A DNA stretch of 7,901 bases from Candidatus Latescibacterota bacterium (GTDB lineage Bacteria; Latescibacterota; UBA2968; GCA-2709665): NCBI GenBank assembly GCA_030746455.1, contig JASLMQ010000213.1, positions 1-7,901 on the forward strand. The letters run 5' to 3'. Numbering within the stretch: the stretch's first letter is position 1; every line of letters starts with the position of its first letter. The position numbers and the translations under genes are program-made. The notes under the pieces were generated by a model. It ran no database searches. It saw nothing but the letters and a program-made list of their open reading frames with translations, and was not told the origin of the DNA. Positions 1-6,734 of this stretch are shown one piece after another.

Positions 1-2
1 TC

Positions 3-962
3 CGAAGCTATGGGCGACACCTGTCTCTCCGCACGGCCGTTATCCTCGGTGGTGTCCCCTTTCCCCCTCAGATCAAGGCGCTTCGAAAGAAGCCCGACAT
101 CGTCGTGGCGACCCCAGGGCGACTGCTGGATTTGTACAGGCAGAAGCTTCTTCGTCTCGACAAGGCAGAGATCCTGGTGCTCGACGAAGCGGACCGGATG
201 CTGGATATGGGGTTTGTGCAGGATGTCCGCCGGATCGTAAACACGCTTCCGCGGGATCGGCAGACGCTTTTCTTCTCGGCTACACTGTCCTGGGAGATCG
301 CGGAGCTGGCATCCGACATGCTTCGTGAGCCCAAGTACGTGGCGGCCACCCCACCCGCAACAGTGGCGGCGAGTATCGATCAGAAGGTCCTCTTCGTACG
401 CCAGGGGGACAAACGGGAGCTCTTGACGGGCATACTGAAGGGCGACGATGTCGAGAGGGCGCTCGTGTTCACTCGCACCAAGCACCGTGCGAACCACATC
501 ACTCGCCTGCTATCGAAGAGTGGCATCTCCGCCGATGCCATTCATTCCAGCAAGACACAAACCGCGCGAGAGCGCGCCCTCAGGGCGTTCCACCGCGGAT
601 CAATCAAGGTTCTAGTCGGTACCGATGTCGTGGCCCGCGGGATCGACGTGTATGGCATATCGCACGTCATCAACTATGAACTCCCTGAGGACCCGGGGAG
701 CTACGTACATCGCATCGGCCGGACCGCCCGTGCCGGGGCTGCGGGAGTCGCCCTGTCCTTCTGTGGGGCAGAGGAGGTGGCACTCCTCAGGGGCATCGAG
801 TCCATTACGCAGTGCCGGATGCCGGCGCTCGAAGACCATCCCTATCACTCGGCAACCATTGCCAAGCTGCGCGGTCGGGCGCCTGTGAGACCCAAGCAGC
901 CTTCCGAGGAGGCCCCGAGATTTGGCCGGACCCGGCGCGCAGCCAGGCGCGCTTTCAGGTAG
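3..962 (+). CDS. DEAD-box ATP-dependent RNA helicase (RhlE-like), 5' truncated
   Basis: This is the C-terminal part (319 residues visible) of an ATP-dependent RNA helicase that remodels RNA duplexes, for example in ribosome assembly, mRNA decay or cold adaptation. The frame is open from the window's left edge, so the Q motif and Walker A lie outside. Visible motifs in order are: TPGR (motif Ib), VLDEAD (motif II, codons from nt 183) followed by RMLDMGF, SAT (motif III, nt 276-284), VFTRTK (motif IV), GTDVVARGID (motif V) and HRIGRTARAG (motif VI). Both RecA-like lobes are therefore represented and the catalytic residues look intact. The tail after motif VI is short and ends in a basic arginine-rich stretch, as in RhlE-type enzymes. 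The gene runs toward the minus-strand operon and ends 73 bases before a hairpin terminator. Family assignment is very secure; the subfamily is inferred. An internal GTG at 105 is not a credible start because motif sequence continues upstream. Confidence 0.96.
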   Translation, partial: RSYGRHLSLRTAVILGGVPFPPQIKALRKKPDIVVATPGRLLDLYRQKLLRLDKAEILVLDEADRMLDMGFVQDVRRIVNTLPRDRQTLFFSATLSWEIAELASDMLREPKYVAATPPATVAASIDQKVLFVRQGDKRELLTGILKGDDVERALVFTRTKHRANHITRLLSKSGISADAIHSSKTQTARERALRAFHRGSIKVLVGTDVVARGIDVYGISHVINYELPEDPGSYVHRIGRTARAGAAGVALSFCGAEEVALLRGIESITQCRMPALEDHPYHSATIAKLRGRAPVRPKQPSEEAPRFGRTRRAARRAFR

Positions 963-1035
963 CGCCCGAGCCCTGCCTCGGGCAAGGTAGGCCGCGGCTG
1001 CAAAGACGAACGCATCGAGCCGCAGCGAAAACGAC

Positions 1036-1070
1036 AACGCCGAGATCTTACGATCTCGGCGTTTTGGGTT
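1036..1070 (+). terminator. Intrinsic terminator between convergent genes
   Basis: A perfect 12-bp inverted repeat (1036-1047 with 1052-1063) encloses a TTAC loop and is followed by a T-rich run reading TTTTGGGTT on the plus strand. This fits Rho-independent termination of the helicase transcript. On the minus strand the same hairpin lies 51 bases past the FAD oxidoreductase stop and is followed by GTCGTTTT, a weaker U run, so it may terminate both convergent transcripts. Confidence 0.85.
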
Positions 1071-1113
1071 GTGCGGCCCTCGGCATTGGGCCCGGGCATG
1101 TTCCTGTCGGCGA

Positions 1114-2376
1114 TCAGGGGGTGTCGAGGTCTTCCGGTAGAGGCTCGACGTGCCTCGGATCCAGAATCACCCCCTGCTCGCGGAGGTGCCGCTGCAGGTC
1201 GGGAACCGATAGGTCGTGGGTGTCGGCGCGGGAGTGCTTGACGGCCAGCGCGGCGGCGGCCCCAACTGCCTCTCCGGTTGCGGCGCAGGTGGGTATGGCG
1301 CGCGTGGCATCCCACACGGTGGTGTCGGCGGAGAAGCAGCGGCCGGCGGAGAGCAGGTTGCGGGTGTGGACCCCGCATAGAGACCGGTAAGGGAGCGCAT
1401 AAACCGGCCCACGCTTGCGCCAGTCGCCGGTGAGGCCCACGGCGTCGTCGAACCAGCGGTGCATGTGGCGCTCGCCCAGGGAGAACGACCCCACCAGGCG
1501 TCGCGTCATTCGGAAGCACGCGATCGTGGGGGGCGTCAGAATCTGAATGTTGTCGTCGGGGGCCTCCGCACGCAGTCGGTCGAGCTTCTCTCGGATCAGC
1601 GTCCGCGTCTCCAGGAGGTGGGCCGTCACCTGCTGTGCATCGTCGCCGCGGAAGAGGGGGCCGGATGCTCCTTCGGCCAATGCGTAAGGGCTGTAGCGGT
1701 TCGACAGCTGATCGAGATGGAGGCCGTCGTCGTGCAGGCGGTAGAACCATCCGCAGAGGACGTTGGTGTCCAGGGACTCGGTCTCTTCGCCAGCCAGGTA
1801 GCACACGTCGGCGTCGCCGGTGGCGTCTATAAGGGTCCGGCACGCGAGGGCGCTCCGGCCGCTCTTGTTCTCGACGATGACATGGGAGATGCGGTGGCCG
1901 TCTCGATTAAGGGCGCACAGCCTGGTGTCGTAGGACACCGTCACCCCCGCGTCGGTCACGAGCTTCTCCAGCGCGAGCAGGTAGGACGAGGGGTTGAAGT
2001 CCACTCGGTAGCGAACGGATCTGCGTTCCTCCAGGTCCCCTCCGGGCAGCCAGCAGGCCGGAATTCCCTTGAACCGAGCCGCGGGGTCGTCTCGAGCTAG
2101 GTCTTCGACCGAGAGCTTGAGCATTTCCTCGGCCAACCCGCCGACGACCTGCCGCCCCCGGCCGTCGCACAGCGGCAGCCAGACCACGACGTTGCCAAGG
2201 GTGGCGAGGCCTCCGAGGGCGCATGCCTTGTCGATGAGGCAAACGGAGACGCCGCACCGCGCGGCTGCCACCGCCGCGGCGACTCCCGCGATCCCGCCGC
2301 CGGCCACAACGACATCGCAGGCTCCGGTCACCGGCAAGCTTCGCGCCGGTTCGTCAATCGTCGGTTCGCTAGGCAT
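1114..2376 (-). CDS. FAD-dependent oxidoreductase (FAD_oxidored-like family)
   Basis: A 420-residue flavoprotein. The dinucleotide-binding motif AGGGIAGVAAA lies near residues 25-35, followed by the acidic strand end LIDK (about 47-50) and the ALGGLATLG loop (about 53-61) that contacts FAD. An ATGDAD segment (about 185-190) and the C-terminal stretch LLSAGRCFSAD...RAIPTCAATGEAVGAAAA (about 341-375) are hallmarks of the PF12831-type FAD oxidoreductases. The substrate cannot be told from sequence, and no transmembrane segment or signal peptide is seen. I chose the ATG at 2376 because it follows the nitroreductase stop by one base (TGA-C-ATG) and the flavin motif begins soon after. A longer open frame to 2652 would lie entirely inside the nitroreductase gene. 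The tight spacing implies translational coupling and a shared role with that flavoenzyme. This is the last gene of the run before the terminator. Confidence 0.88.
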   Translation of the reverse strand: MPSEPTIDEPARSLPVTGACDVVVAGGGIAGVAAAVAAARCGVSVCLIDKACALGGLATLGNVVVWLPLCDGRGRQVVGGLAEEMLKLSVEDLARDDPAARFKGIPACWLPGGDLEERRSVRYRVDFNPSSYLLALEKLVTDAGVTVSYDTRLCALNRDGHRISHVIVENKSGRSALACRTLIDATGDADVCYLAGEETESLDTNVLCGWFYRLHDDGLHLDQLSNRYSPYALAEGASGPLFRGDDAQQVTAHLLETRTLIREKLDRLRAEAPDDNIQILTPPTIACFRMTRRLVGSFSLGERHMHRWFDDAVGLTGDWRKRGPVYALPYRSLCGVHTRNLLSAGRCFSADTTVWDATRAIPTCAATGEAVGAAAALAVKHSRADTHDLSVPDLQRHLREQGVILDPRHVEPLPEDLDTP

Positions 2377-2377
2377 G

Positions 2378-3142
2378 TCAGCGCTCCGCTGTGTCACCGA
2401 TTCTGCCCACCGGCGCGAGGTAGACGGTGAACTCCTCCTGCCCGTCCACATCGATCGCGGCGTCCATTCTCTTCTGGTCGTAGGCCCCGATGGCGCAGGT
2501 TCCCGCACCGATGGACTCGCACGCAAGGTAGAGGTTCTGGCAGACGTGTCCCGCGTCCAGGGCGATGAGCTTGGGGGATATGGTGCCGTAGCGCCACTCC
2601 ATTCGGTAGGGGATGGCTGTCCAGATGAGGACGACGGCGCTATCGGAGACATACTGGTCGAAGCAAGCCTTGTGGATCCTATCGACTAGATCAGGATCAC
2701 GACGGAGGAAGCAAAGCTCGTGGTTCAGCGACAGATACCTGTATAGGCCGAACTCGAGGCCGGTCACGCGCTGGGCTAGCAGGTAGGTCTCGAAGGGGTG
2801 CCTTGCGCCGGCCGAGGGAACGGTGCGGTAGAGGCTCGATCCATCGGGCGTTGTCTCTTGGACGCCCTGCGTGGACCAGAGCAGGAACGAGAGCTCTTCG
2901 AGGGTCAGAGGGTCGGACGTGTATCGCCTTCGGCTTTTCCGCCGCCCTATGGCCTGGATGAGGGGCATCGTTCCCACCGTCAGGTCTTCGGGCGATACCA
3001 GGTCGATCAATGTGGCCCCATCGGGCCAGGGCTGCTCTGGCGGCGGCCTCTGGACCCGATTCTTCTGGTCCGTCTCCAGGTTCCTCCAATCCTCCCAGAT
3101 ATCCGCGCGAAGGAACTCCCTGCCGGCCTTCAGCGATTCCAT
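2378..3142 (-). CDS. SagB/ThcOx-type nitroreductase family protein
   Basis: A 254-residue FMN-dependent nitroreductase-fold protein of the SagB/ThcOx dehydrogenase type. The N-terminal extension (about residues 1-60) contains FLRADIWEDW and LETDQK, typical of the stand-alone anaerobe members. The FMN phosphate-binding stretch RRKSRRRY (67-74) is followed by LTLEELSFLLWSTQG (79-93), then the PSAGARHPFETY segment (109-120). The C-terminal DAGHVCQNLYLA...IGAGTCAIGAYD (196-222) is the second family signature. Relatives oxidise thiazolines or oxazolines in peptide natural products, but here there is no cyclodehydratase or precursor peptide nearby, so a general flavin redox role is more cautious. 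The ATG at 3142 has a moderate upstream Shine-Dalgarno (AAAGGGAAG, spacing about 4). The stop is one base before the FAD oxidoreductase start. A cytoplasmic location is expected. Confidence 0.9.
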   Translation of the reverse strand: MESLKAGREFLRADIWEDWRNLETDQKNRVQRPPPEQPWPDGATLIDLVSPEDLTVGTMPLIQAIGRRKSRRRYTSDPLTLEELSFLLWSTQGVQETTPDGSSLYRTVPSAGARHPFETYLLAQRVTGLEFGLYRYLSLNHELCFLRRDPDLVDRIHKACFDQYVSDSAVVLIWTAIPYRMEWRYGTISPKLIALDAGHVCQNLYLACESIGAGTCAIGAYDQKRMDAAIDVDGQEEFTVYLAPVGRIGDTAER

Positions 3143-3206
3143 TGTCTTCCCTTTCTTATCTACCCAATCTGCCGATCACTCAGGTGAGACCCGCGAGTGC
3201 CTCTTC

Positions 3207-4280
3207 CTACTCCGACACCGGGAGCGTCAGCCGCCACGCGTCGTTGACAACGGGCCAGGTGTTTCCGGCCACCACCCAGAGGCTACCGTCGTACACGTAG
3301 AGTGTGGGCTCGTGGCGTGGCAAGAAGACCGGATCGGAGACGAACTCGTGCCAGGTCACGCCGTCTTCCGAGTACCAGACGTCGCCCAGGTTTTTGGCGT
3401 CCGCATTGGAGTAGCCGCCCACGATCCACATCTTCCCGGCGTAGACCTCCGAGATGAACCACATCCTGGTGACCCAGGGCGCGTGTTCGAGTACGCGCGT
3501 CCACGTGGCGCCGTCCTCGGAACACCAGACGTCGTTGAGGGTGGTGTACTCAGGATAGCCCTTCTCAGGCGGATCATTGGCCTCTGTGATGCGACCGCCC
3601 ATTAGCCACAGCTTGTTCTTGTAGACGACCACGGCGGAGGCGGATCGTCCGCCGAAGGGCGCGGTGGTCGTGGCGGCCGTCCAGTTCACGCCATCCGATG
3701 AATGCCACACATCGTTGCCGCTCCCCAGCTGCCACATCCTGTCCTTGAAGACCACCAACTCGCCATATCCCCGTGCGCCAAAGGGCGTCTCCTCGAGCAA
3801 CCGGGTCCAGGTGAGGCCGTCATCAGACTGCCACACGCTGCCCTTGACGGCCCACATCTTGCCCTGATAGGCGACCATCTCGCTATAGCCGTCATAGGGG
3901 GTGGCCTCGCTGACGCGAGTCCACGTCACGCCGTCTGTCGAGTGCCACAGATCGCGGGTGAGGACGCCGCCGTGGTAGTAGCCATTGCTGATCCACATCT
4001 TGCCCCCGAAGACGACGTCTTCGGCCGTGTCTCGCGGGGAGAATGCCGCCTCCTCAGTGACTTGCTCCCAGGATCCGGTCAGAGCCTTCGGCTCCGACCC
4101 GTTGGGAGATTGCACCTGCGCGCAGGCGCGCGACGCAAACAGCAAGCAAACTGCCCCAGCAACGAGGATCAACGGTGTCAGGGCGCCGCCGCGGGACGAA
4201 AGGAGGTGTCCGATCACCAAAGCGACCAACGCCAGGGAAGCGAGGGCCACAGCGCCAGCGCCTGCGAATCTTATCCACAT
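3207..4280 (-). CDS. Membrane-anchored Kelch-type beta-propeller protein
   Basis: A 357-residue protein with two N-terminal hydrophobic stretches (about residues 5-26 and 34-49) followed by a repeat domain from about 68. The pattern DGxTW, usually preceded by DxWxS, recurs at residues 116-120, 154-158, 196-200 (DGVNW), 256-260 and 306-310. Each copy is preceded by a strand like VVFGGKMW or VYKNKLW. I count about six Kelch-like blades. The N-terminal GSWEQVTEEA strand probably closes the last blade, which itself lacks a DGxTW. Such propellers usually bind ligands or proteins and no enzymatic residues are evident. A second hydrophobic stretch ending in ACAQ could be a signal peptidase I site, or both segments could be membrane helices, so topology is unclear. 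The start is set by AGGAG at 4290-4294, nine bases upstream of ATG. The gene sits inside the minus-strand run, 57 bases after the PAS-like gene. Confidence 0.82.
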   Translation of the reverse strand: MWIRFAGAGAVALASLALVALVIGHLLSSRGGALTPLILVAGAVCLLFASRACAQVQSPNGSEPKALTGSWEQVTEEAAFSPRDTAEDVVFGGKMWISNGYYHGGVLTRDLWHSTDGVTWTRVSEATPYDGYSEMVAYQGKMWAVKGSVWQSDDGLTWTRLLEETPFGARGYGELVVFKDRMWQLGSGNDVWHSSDGVNWTAATTTAPFGGRSASAVVVYKNKLWLMGGRITEANDPPEKGYPEYTTLNDVWCSEDGATWTRVLEHAPWVTRMWFISEVYAGKMWIVGGYSNADAKNLGDVWYSEDGVTWHEFVSDPVFLPRHEPTLYVYDGSLWVVAGNTWPVVNDAWRLTLPVSE

Positions 4281-4337
4281 TTCACGGTTCTCCTATCTAG
4301 GCCATGCCAGCGATGGACGCGCTACGTTGAAAGCCAA

Positions 4338-4901
4338 TCATCTCCGGATCTGAGCCATGGCCTCCTTGAAGCAGAGGGGACAGATGGTGTGGGTAATGGA
4401 GGGAAGCGTGGCTGATCGGAACAGGTCCAGTTCCTCGATTCCGCGCTCGACCTCCAGCCAGCCCGCTTCGTCGGCGTCGAGCTTCTTGCACCAGCTGCAC
4501 ATCCGAAGGCTCTCCTGGGTGCGTGTCTCGTCAACCCCCAAAAGATCCACCCGTTCGCGGGGTTCCTCCCGGACGATGGTCGAGGTGAACTGGCATCGAT
4601 CTCCTTCGAGAGGGTTCACCTCCATCCGCATGTGACGCCGTATGTGAGGCGCGTCGCATCGGAAGGGGAAGGAGACAGACGCCTTCCTGGACAGCACCTT
4701 CTCGATGGCGACCCTGTAGAGATGTCGAGTCTCCCTGTCGAAGACGTAGCCCCAGAGCACCTTCCCCAGAACCGCATCACGGGTCAGATCGGGCGCATCG
4801 TTCTCCTTCGCGAAGACGTCCCACTCGTCGTTGACGTGGACGATCCGGTGCTCGGAGTCTACATGGTAAACGCACGGTGTGCGCTGAACGTCACTGACCA
4901 T
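4338..4901 (-). CDS. PAS-like sensory protein with C-terminal CxxC...CxxC module
   Basis: A 187-residue, probably soluble protein. The first ~110 residues resemble a PAS fold: VYHVDSEHRIVHVNDEWDVFA (split over about 11-31) is the usual opening, LGKVLWGYVFD (45-55) the middle, and strands around 76-112 the end. The C-terminal module has MCSWCKKLD (C135, C138) and THTICPLCF (C174, C177). This four-cysteine arrangement is found at the ends of many PAS and response-regulator proteins and probably binds zinc or another metal. There is no kinase, cyclase or DNA-binding output domain, so it may act by protein contact or report redox or ligand state. The start is supported by AAAGGAG (complement of 4911-4917) nine bases upstream. 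It lies 49 bases after the ACS catalytic-domain gene. The role is inferred; the metal site is visible, while the PAS call is moderate. Confidence 0.75.
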   Translation of the reverse strand: MVSDVQRTPCVYHVDSEHRIVHVNDEWDVFAKENDAPDLTRDAVLGKVLWGYVFDRETRHLYRVAIEKVLSRKASVSFPFRCDAPHIRRHMRMEVNPLEGDRCQFTSTIVREEPRERVDLLGVDETRTQESLRMCSWCKKLDADEAGWLEVERGIEELDLFRSATLPSITHTICPLCFKEAMAQIRR

Positions 4902-4910
4902 GGCTGCTAT

Positions 4911-4917
4911 CTCCTTT
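4911..4917 (-). promoter_or_regulatory. Shine-Dalgarno fixing the PAS-like gene start
   Basis: The complement reads AAAGGAG, nine bases from the ATG at 4901. It sits in the 49-base gap after the ACS-like gene and gives the sensory gene its own strong translation signal rather than coupling to the gene before it. Confidence 0.7.
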
Positions 4918-4950
4918 CGCCCGAGGACAACGGATCATCCCCGCAGCCGA

Positions 4951-5823
4951 TTACTCGAGCGCCTCGCCAACCTCGACGCTGGAGGGAAGCTCGTTTCCCA
5001 TGATCTCCGCGATATCCGGGGTGACCCAGACCACGGACTCCCAGCCCCAGTGAGCGGCGAGGAACTTTCGCGAGGTCAGATAGCCCGGCGAGGCCCCGGC
5101 GATGCCCGGGGCCTGCTTTCCTCCAAGGGCGTAGTGCAGGTCCTCCCAGGTACGTCCGTCCGGCGCCTTCCCTTTGTACCCCCGGCCCATGATTGCCACA
5201 CCCGGCTTTGGGGACTCCGTGCGGAACATGATGAGCTTGAAGCAGCCACACCCGGTGTGGGGCGCATCGCCCAACGCGTGAAGCTGGACACGTTTGACTC
5301 GTCCGCCGGTGAGGCGCCACATCGTTTCGTTCAGGCCGGCGTACTCGCCCGCAACAGGATCTACGGCTTCGCGCTTCGGGCAGGCGTTGAACGAGTTCAT
5401 ATTCGAGTGCAATGCCCGGTGGTGGATGTTGCTCATATCGTCCAGGCCATAGTGTGCGCCCGTCTTGATCATCTCGTAGGATCGGCCGCACTGGGGGGGA
5501 CGATCGGGTGTGATGGCGCAGACGTGGTCGGGGGCGAAGGGCGAGCACCCGACGCAGGCGATGAAGTCGGAGACGCTGTCTTCGGTGGTCGCCTCCATCT
5601 CGCGGATGCGCTCCGCCATCTCGGCGTGGATCGGGTCGACCATGCCGGTCAGCTTCTCGCGATCGAAGATGATCTCGGCCCGCAGCCTCTCGATCCGGGG
5701 GAACTCGTGGCGAATCGCGGCGATCAAGGTCTCCCCGATGCGCGAAGGGTCCAGGGCGGCTTCCTCGGCGAGCTGGAGTACCAGGCGGCCGTCGGCGACC
5801 TCTGCGAGTAGACCGGGGATCAT
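4951..5823 (-). CDS. Acetyl-CoA synthase A-cluster (A3) domain protein, split ACS
   Basis: A 290-residue protein matching the C-terminal catalytic domain of acetyl-CoA synthase (AcsB/CdhC), which joins CO, a methyl group and CoA on a Ni-Ni-[4Fe-4S] A-cluster. The cluster cysteines C90, C93, C102 and C112 have exactly the family spacing C-x2-C-x8-C-x9-C, within CSPFAPDHVCAITPDRP. F96 matches the conserved active-site phenylalanine. The distal-nickel motif Cys-Gly-Cys is at 192-194 (TGCGCF). Later segments (QAPGIAGASPGYLTSRKF, WESVVWV) also follow ACS. Residues 1-89, including IAAIRHEFPRIERLRAEIIF (split around 35-53), match the stretch just before A3. Bacterial ACS is about 730 residues and archaeal CdhC about 470, so this is only the catalytic end; it also stops about 30 residues short of the usual C-terminus. 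The ATG at 5823 overlaps the preceding gene's stop (ATGA), indicating coupled translation. Confidence 0.92.
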   Translation of the reverse strand: MIPGLLAEVADGRLVLQLAEEAALDPSRIGETLIAAIRHEFPRIERLRAEIIFDREKLTGMVDPIHAEMAERIREMEATTEDSVSDFIACVGCSPFAPDHVCAITPDRPPQCGRSYEMIKTGAHYGLDDMSNIHHRALHSNMNSFNACPKREAVDPVAGEYAGLNETMWRLTGGRVKRVQLHALGDAPHTGCGCFKLIMFRTESPKPGVAIMGRGYKGKAPDGRTWEDLHYALGGKQAPGIAGASPGYLTSRKFLAAHWGWESVVWVTPDIAEIMGNELPSSVEVGEALE

Positions 5824-6611
5824 TGACAAGGTTTGGGCAGCCCGGGGACATCGGGGAAGTCCAGAAGGCGCCGGATGTTCGGGAAGAGGGGAACGGCCTC
5901 CACGGCCTCCTGAAGCGATGCGGCCTTGATGTGCCGACCCAGGGGGAAGGGATAGTCGGCTGGCACGATGGCGGGCACCCCGAACTTCATGGCCGCGAGG
6001 GACAGCGCGAGCTCGAGATCGTCCATCTCGCCGTGGCACAGGAGGAGTCCAGGCGTGAAGTCCTCGATGAAGTGAGAGAGCTCGTGGCTGTCTCCGAGCG
6101 GGATGCGGCCGTAGACGAATCCGTACCGCGCGAGGAGATTCAGCAGGGGGTAGAGCCCGGTCCGGCCCTGACCGCCGGCGATGAACCGGAACTGCCATTG
6201 TGCCTTGACCGCCTCCTCGACCGTTGCCGAGTCTCCATCACCCATCGTGGCGATCCAGCCGTTGAGCCGCTTGGATCCGAAGACCTTGCCCAGAAAGGTG
6301 CCATCGTCGGGGATCGATTCGCCGGCATCCGGCTGATTGCACTCGTAGAGCTCGAGCAGGACAAGGGCGGCTTCGAGTACATCCACGGGATCGGCACCTA
6401 TGCGCGAGGACACTCGCTTCCGCACGGCGTCGGGCTCGGGAACTTCGCCGTAGACCGCAAGCGACAGGGGCAGGGGATAGCGATCCGAGGCCAGCGGATG
6501 GAAGCGAAGCCCCTCGCTGAGCTCCAGTAGCTGAACGAGGCCGCGCTGGAGGATGGTCCGGGCTGCGAAATCTAGTTGGACACCTGCGCCGTGAGAGTGA
6601 GAGGCGCTCAT
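5820..6611 (-). CDS. Acetyl-CoA synthase N-terminal (A1) domain-like protein, split ACS
   Basis: A 263-residue protein resembling the first domain of bacterial acetyl-CoA synthase, the part that in AcsB contacts CO dehydrogenase. From recalled AcsB sequence, similarity runs through GTFLGKVFGSKRLNGW (about 104-119), the segment YGFVYGRIPLGD (163-174), and LLLCHGEMDDLELALSLAAM (189-208) with GVPAIVPADYPFP (211-223). These align in order with AcsB segments such as YIAYPLGNFTQ and LYLGEHDM. The protein ends where A1 meets A2. No cysteine ligand set is present, as expected for A1. Archaeal CdhC lacks this domain, so the pair derives from the bacterial-type enzyme. The ATG at 6611 follows GGAGG with spacing 8; an upstream TTG at 6674 has no such site. 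The stop overlaps the next start by ATGA. The identity is a motif-level inference strengthened by the neighbouring A-cluster gene. Confidence 0.78.
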   Translation of the reverse strand: MSASHSHGAGVQLDFAARTILQRGLVQLLELSEGLRFHPLASDRYPLPLSLAVYGEVPEPDAVRKRVSSRIGADPVDVLEAALVLLELYECNQPDAGESIPDDGTFLGKVFGSKRLNGWIATMGDGDSATVEEAVKAQWQFRFIAGGQGRTGLYPLLNLLARYGFVYGRIPLGDSHELSHFIEDFTPGLLLCHGEMDDLELALSLAAMKFGVPAIVPADYPFPLGRHIKAASLQEAVEAVPLFPNIRRLLDFPDVPGLPKPCQ

Positions 6612-6619
6612 GTACTGGT

Positions 6620-6624
6620 CCTCC
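6620..6624 (-). promoter_or_regulatory. Shine-Dalgarno fixing the ACS A1-like gene start
   Basis: The complement reads GGAGG, eight bases before the ATG at 6611. It selects the 263-residue product over the longer TTG-initiated frame beginning at 6674. Confidence 0.75.
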
Positions 6625-6679
6625 GAGACGTGTCTATGGAGATTGCGATGGGTGGATGGTGTTCGCCGACCCAATCTTC

Positions 6680-6700
6680 GTCAGACGTCAGAGGTCAGAC
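6680..6700. repeat. Three tandem GTCAGA-type heptamers in the intergenic gap
   Basis: Three consecutive 7-base units read GTCAGAC, GTCAGAG and GTCAGAC. They lie in the 123-base gap between the QueG-like stop and the ACS A1-like start, the longest gap of the minus-strand run. They could be an operator-like direct repeat or a dispersed intergenic repeat. No recognisable promoter accompanies them. Confidence 0.55.
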
Positions 6701-6734
6701 CCACCTTCGCCTCCACCTGTGCGGCCAGGTCCGC

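Noticed and set aside
845..1843. Minus-strand open frame of 332 codons
   Set aside because: It overlaps the FAD oxidoreductase in another frame, crosses the terminator and runs into the helicase; its composition is arginine/proline-rich as expected of a shadow frame.
2377..2652. Upstream extension of the FAD oxidoreductase frame to 512 codons
   Set aside because: It lies wholly inside the nitroreductase gene and is Ser/Pro/Thr-rich; the flavin-binding motif follows the ATG at 2376, which directly follows the nitroreductase stop.
3177..3199. Inverted repeat CACTC/GAGTG in the gap before the nitroreductase gene
   Set aside because: The stem is only 5 bp with a 13-base loop and no U run on either strand, so it is probably chance.
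2871..3605. Plus-strand open frame of 244 codons
   Set aside because: It is antisense across two recognised genes and their gap, with no motif or ribosome site.
4900..5811. Long plus-strand open frame (303 codons) opposite the ACS catalytic-domain gene
   Set aside because: It is antisense to a gene with a full set of recognisable ACS motifs; GC-rich codon use leaves such shadow frames open, and no family motif is seen in it.
5820..5823. Split ACS as a sequencing frameshift or pseudogene
   Set aside because: The junction is a clean ATGA at a domain boundary, both products keep conserved motifs, and restoring the frame would still leave most of A2 absent.
5824..6198. Upstream extension of the ACS catalytic-domain frame to 415 codons
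   Set aside because: This part lies within the A1-like gene in another frame and is low-complexity Arg/Pro/Ala; ACS similarity begins only after the ATG at 5823.
6612..6674. TTG-initiated N-terminal extension of the ACS A1-like protein
   Set aside because: It has no Shine-Dalgarno, whereas GGAGG sits properly before the ATG at 6611.
6680..6700. Possible CRISPR or attachment-site repeat
   Set aside because: Units are 7 bases with no spacers, and no cas gene, integrase or transposase is in the window.
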